DNA of 34,684 bases, taken from assembly GCA_949285915.1 (NCBI GenBank), contig CASDZW010000018.1, positions 1 through 34,684 of the forward strand, given 5' to 3'. Both the position numbers and the translations under genes were made by a program. The notes below the pieces were generated by a model. It made no database searches. It was not told the DNA's origin and was given only the letters and a program-made list of their open reading frames with translations. How positions within the stretch are numbered: the first letter of the stretch is position 1; each line of letters starts with the position of its first letter. This document shows positions 31,901-34,684 of this stretch, piece after piece. Source of the stretch: an uncultured Collinsella sp. Lineage in GTDB: Bacteria; Actinomycetota; Coriobacteriia; Coriobacteriales; Coriobacteriaceae.

Positions 31901-33373
31901 CTATTCAAGCCCCGCGCGGCGTGCATGGGCAACCGCAAGGTCAACGAGCAGGGGTGCGTCTTCTTGGCAAAGGAAGCCTTGGCTCACCAGCTGCGCGGTG
32001 TCGTCCTCGCACAGCTCGCGGTAATGGGCGAGCGTGCCGTACAACTCGGAGAGCATCGCAGCGGAGAAGGTCTCCTGGTGCCCAAAAAGCCCATCCGTAT
32101 CGGCGGTTTTGTCCACCGTGCCCGACCCAGGCACCACGCGACTCGTGTTGGAATAACGCGCTACGGGGTGCTCGAGCAGACACGTGCGGAGACCCCCCTT
32201 GGAATTGCCGAACGCGTCCTTCACGTTCTCGCCGTGACAGTCCACCGGAATCCGCGAACAGGACGCAGGCGCCGCACCGGTGCGCACCCAGCGGAAGAGG
32301 TTGCGAAACGCTGCATGGAACAGCAGCTGCGAGGGGTAGTCGTTGGGCTCGTCGTGAAGCCCGGTGTAAACAGGCAGGTGATTGATGCGCTTAAGGTCGG
32401 GGTCGTTTTGGTAGTAGTCCAAATAACTCCACTTGGTGTCGTGGCTCGCACCGGTCACCTCGTAGAGCCGATACTTGAAATCAGACCGATCGCTGTCGGG
32501 CAGCATGCAGCGCCACGATTCGAAGCGCCCGTTCTCGCTCTCCGTTTGCACCGCGATGAACGGTTCGCCGCAGCGCTCGACGCGGCGGAGCTCCGGTGCA
32601 TAGGCGCGGGCACTCTCATACTGATTCACGGGAATCACCATAGAATGAATGCCGCCGCCCGAGAGGTAGCCGTCAAACACCCGCGACCCACGCGCCACGT
32701 CCTCGCGGTAGGCAAAGCTGTTGAGATAGCGGAAGAGATAGGCGCCGGACTGCGACCATCCCGTGAGGCACAGGCAGTCGCGACGATAGGTGACAAGCGG
32801 ATTATCTGCGTCATCGGAGCGCAGCTTCCAGGCAAGATCGGTGAGCATGTCCCAAAAGAGACCGGGCTCGTAGGTGATGTCGATGTCGGGCAGAGCGCCT
32901 CCGCGCACGAGCTCAGCAGGGTCGAACAGAAACGGCGTTTCCGGCGTGGGGTTCGCCCACGAGAGCGCCGCATACCGGCGCGTATCAAACTCGACAAGCT
33001 TTGGAATGGTGTTGGGCTTGCTGGTGATTCCAACGTAGATATCGCCCGAACGCAGGAACTCCCCATGACCCAAGATCCACATGCGCTCGATTTCCATAAA
33101 CGAAGTGGGATTGATGATCTCCACCACCACGTTGCCGCTTGCCTGCTCAGGATCGATGGGAGCGCGCACGACGATACGATTCACATACGGCGCCTCTGGA
33201 GTGAGCACCTCGACCGCACCGGCATCGTTGATGGAACGATACACGTTCGCCGTTCCGCGCACATAGTACTCGCGCTCCACGTATCCGCGAGCGGAAAGAT
33301 GACAGTAACGCTCCGCACTGGAAAACGGATACGAATTCGATGTGACGGGAATCTCGTTGATGGCACTGATCAT
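31901..33373 (-). CDS. Alpha/beta hydrolase, ABhydrolase_10-type esterase
   Basis: Probably an esterase. ATG 33373 (MISAINEIPVTSNSYPF) is preferred because CGGAG lies 5 bases upstream; two in-frame upstream ATGs (33388, 33457) are weaker. The 490 residues have an N-terminal beta-rich part (VNRIVVRAPIDPEQASGNVVVEIINPTS), the nucleophile Ser207 in CLTGWSQSGAYLFRY, a GGGIHSMV segment and VTGASHDTKW that may hold the His. No signal peptide. It heads the minus-strand run of GH140-like enzyme and PTS EIIC genes and is divergent from LacI regulator 2, with a palindrome between. It would be a second esterase in the locus, unrelated in sequence to the one at 20244-21596. Substrate not readable. Confidence 0.75.
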   Translation of the reverse strand: MISAINEIPVTSNSYPFSSAERYCHLSARGYVEREYYVRGTANVYRSINDAGAVEVLTPEAPYVNRIVVRAPIDPEQASGNVVVEIINPTSFMEIERMWILGHGEFLRSGDIYVGITSKPNTIPKLVEFDTRRYAALSWANPTPETPFLFDPAELVRGGALPDIDITYEPGLFWDMLTDLAWKLRSDDADNPLVTYRRDCLCLTGWSQSGAYLFRYLNSFAYREDVARGSRVFDGYLSGGGIHSMVIPVNQYESARAYAPELRRVERCGEPFIAVQTESENGRFESWRCMLPDSDRSDFKYRLYEVTGASHDTKWSYLDYYQNDPDLKRINHLPVYTGLHDEPNDYPSQLLFHAAFRNLFRWVRTGAAPASCSRIPVDCHGENVKDAFGNSKGGLRTCLLEHPVARYSNTSRVVPGSGTVDKTADTDGLFGHQETFSAAMLSELYGTLAHYRELCEDDTAQLVSQGFLCQEDAPLLVDLAVAHARRAGLE

Positions 33374-33448
33374 ATGAACTCCGTCCATGGACGTTTGCTG
33401 AGCTTGGTTGTTGATTTTTCTTTTGTGGGCACTTAATTGGAACGAAAT

Positions 33449-33460
33449 GTTTAGCAAAAC
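33449..33460. promoter_or_regulatory. Possible LacI-type operator, esterase/lacI-2 intergenic
   Basis: GTTTAGCAAAAC is a palindrome with one central mismatched pair. It lies about 75 bp upstream of the alpha/beta hydrolase start and between it and the divergent LacI gene, whose product is the likely binder. A TACAAT (33528-33533) -10-like box reads towards the LacI gene. Confidence 0.4.
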
Positions 33461-33577
33461 GACTTAAGCGGTAGCAGACACCCCGCGAGTGGTTGCCGCG
33501 CGTCTTTATCGAACCAGCTCCACTCGGTACAATGTCCTCGAAAACAAGAAACACGCGGCGAAGGAGTCCGTCATCGC

Positions 33578-34567
33578 ATGGCAGTGACCGCAAAAGAAAT
33601 CGCACGTCAGCTGGGACTTTCCGCCGCCTCAGTGTCCTTCGCCCTCAACGGACGACCCGGCGTTTCTGCCGAAACGCGTGCCCGGGTTCTGAAAGCGGCA
33701 CGCGCCCTGGGATATGAGTTTCCCGATACACGGGAAGCGGAGTCCGGCACCATCGTTTTCGTGTACTACAACCGTCACAAGATTTTCGACACCGCGTTTT
33801 TCTCGCAAATGGCGCGCGGCGCTAAGGAAGCTACAGAAGAGGCAGGCTACCGCTTCATTACCACCGAGATCGCATCGTTTCGAGACATCGCAGTTCAAAT
33901 TCAACATCTCGTAGAGCTACAGCCCGCTGGCGTGCTCTTACTCGCCACGGAAATGGGCATGAATGACCTCATGCCGTTTGCAGCCCTCGACCTGCCCATC
34001 ACGCTTCTTGATACGTGCCATTCCTGTGGGCTCGACCGCGTACAGATCAACAATCACGAGGGCGCTCATATTGCCGTGGAATATCTTTTTAGCCGCTATG
34101 GAGAAATGCCCGGACTCCTTAAATGCAGCAATCGCATCAGCAACTTCCAGGACCGGGAAGATGGCTACTTTCTCGCCGTACAGCGCAACGGTGCCTCAGC
34201 ACGTCGCGCGATCGTCCACGAGCTCGCCGCCGACGTTGCCGGAGCCAAGCAAGACATGCTCGCTATCATCGATGCGGGAGAACCGGTTGCACGCTCGTAT
34301 TTCTGCGACTTCGACACCATCGCACAAGGTGCCATGCAGGCATTTCTTGAGCGTGGCTACCGCATTCCGGAAGACGTCGCCTTCATAGGGTTCGACAATG
34401 CGCCGGAAGCCGCACGCTCCACGCCGCCGCTCACTACCATCAATGTACCCGCCGCCTACATGTGGTCCATCGGCGCAAGGCGCCTTATCGAGACCCTTCA
34501 CGAGGGAGAGCACCACCCACTCACCATCGAGGTGGGCGTATCGCTCATTCCCCGCGCTTCATCGTAA
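33578..34567 (+). CDS. LacI-family transcriptional regulator 2, hinge-deficient
   Basis: A sugar-responsive regulator. The 329 residues begin MAVTAKEIARQLGLSAASVSFALNGRPGVSAETRARVLKAARALGYEF, a standard LacI HTH (about 4-25). The hinge helix that normally follows (YxPNxxARxL) is replaced by PDTREAESGTI, so minor-groove contacts may be lost. The ligand domain runs to the end (FVYYNRHKIFDTAFFSQMARGAKEA, IPEDVAFIGFDNAPEA). ATG has AAGGAG 11 bases upstream. It is divergent from the esterase gene; the stop overlaps a probable converging gene at the right edge. It likely controls the 28-33 kb hydrolase/PTS run. Effector unknown. Confidence 0.9.
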   Translation: MAVTAKEIARQLGLSAASVSFALNGRPGVSAETRARVLKAARALGYEFPDTREAESGTIVFVYYNRHKIFDTAFFSQMARGAKEATEEAGYRFITTEIASFRDIAVQIQHLVELQPAGVLLLATEMGMNDLMPFAALDLPITLLDTCHSCGLDRVQINNHEGAHIAVEYLFSRYGEMPGLLKCSNRISNFQDREDGYFLAVQRNGASARRAIVHELAADVAGAKQDMLAIIDAGEPVARSYFCDFDTIAQGAMQAFLERGYRIPEDVAFIGFDNAPEAARSTPPLTTINVPAAYMWSIGARRLIETLHEGEHHPLTIEVGVSLIPRASS

Positions 34568-34684
34568 GAGCATGAGCATGCGTCCCCGCGGGCGCTGGAA
34601 ACACGTCGAGCCAAAGACCGCTTTCCCGCATTGGAACGGCATTCAACCAGAAGGGCCCCGGGGTGTCCCGCGGCGAACATTCCG
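34545..34684 (-). CDS. C-terminal end of an unidentified protein (partial)
   Basis: An open minus-strand frame enters from the right edge and ends at TGA 34547-34545, giving about 45 residues with strongly C/G-biased third positions, including GPFWLNAVPMRESGLWLDVF and HALTMKRGE at the end. Hydrophobic/aromatic content looks protein-like. It overlaps the LacI-2 stop by 23 bases in converging orientation. Family not recognised from so short a piece. Confidence 0.4.
   Translation of the reverse strand, partial: ECSPRDTPGPFWLNAVPMRESGLWLDVFPAPAGTHAHALTMKRGE

Noticed and set aside
16983-33373. A Bacteroidetes-type polysaccharide utilisation locus
   Set aside because: No SusC/SusD genes, no signal peptides and no hybrid two-component sensor; transport is by PTS and control by LacI proteins.
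1-34684. CRISPR array, tRNA or rRNA genes, phage or integrase genes
   Set aside because: No regularly spaced repeats, no cloverleaf or rRNA-like sequence, and no recognisable phage, integrase or transposase protein were seen.

Overview
The window is GC-rich, with short intergenic gaps, AGGAGG-type ribosome binding sites and strong C/G third-position codon use. Its gene content (a phosphoketolase, a LicT/GlcT-controlled one-piece glucose PTS, BioY, an M32 peptidase, many LacI and PTS genes) suggests a gut-type anaerobic actinobacterium of the class Coriobacteriia, such as Collinsella or a relative. This is inferred from gene content and base usage only.

Left part (1-15.6 kb): mostly housekeeping. 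It opens on a minus-strand frame that starts as seryl-tRNA synthetase and continues without a stop as a SecD-like protein. The second half has different codon use, so the first ~390 bases look like a chimeric join. Then come two small or unrecognised membrane proteins, an SPFH protein with bioY, a glucose PTS EIICBA with a RAT/terminator leader and its own antiterminator downstream, proC-glyA plus a small membrane protein, a membrane-anchored Ntn amidase of the choloylglycine hydrolase/C45 type, an M32 carboxypeptidase, and xfp phosphoketolase on the other strand.

Right part (15.6-34.6 kb): a carbohydrate locus between two LacI regulators. It holds a GH140/DUF4038-like putative apiosidase, a PTS EIIBC of the beta-glucoside family, a divergent CE1/prolyl-oligopeptidase-like esterase with a Sde_0182-type (DUF1593) nucleoside-hydrolase-fold protein, a ROK sugar kinase, a GH78 alpha-L-rhamnosidase, two DUF5060 glycoside hydrolases, a PTS EIIC of the lactose/cellobiose family, and an ABhydrolase_10-type esterase. 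None of the enzymes has a visible signal peptide, and the only transporters are PTS proteins. The simplest model is uptake of a small acylated plant glycoside or oligosaccharide (rhamnose- and possibly apiose-bearing), followed by intracellular de-esterification, glycosidic cleavage and sugar phosphorylation. Xylulose-5-P or fructose-6-P would then go to the phosphoketolase, whose promoter carries tandem LacI-type operators.

Regulation is unusually readable. There is a RAT antitermination leader, two AAAACGTTTT operators 22 bp apart over the xfp promoter, GTTTAC-type palindromes in the PTS/esterase divergent region, and a TGAACG direct repeat with the same 21-bp period upstream of both xfp and the PTS gene. 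A 141-bp element with 20-bp terminal inverted repeats and a cluster of competing hairpins sit between the glycosidase genes.
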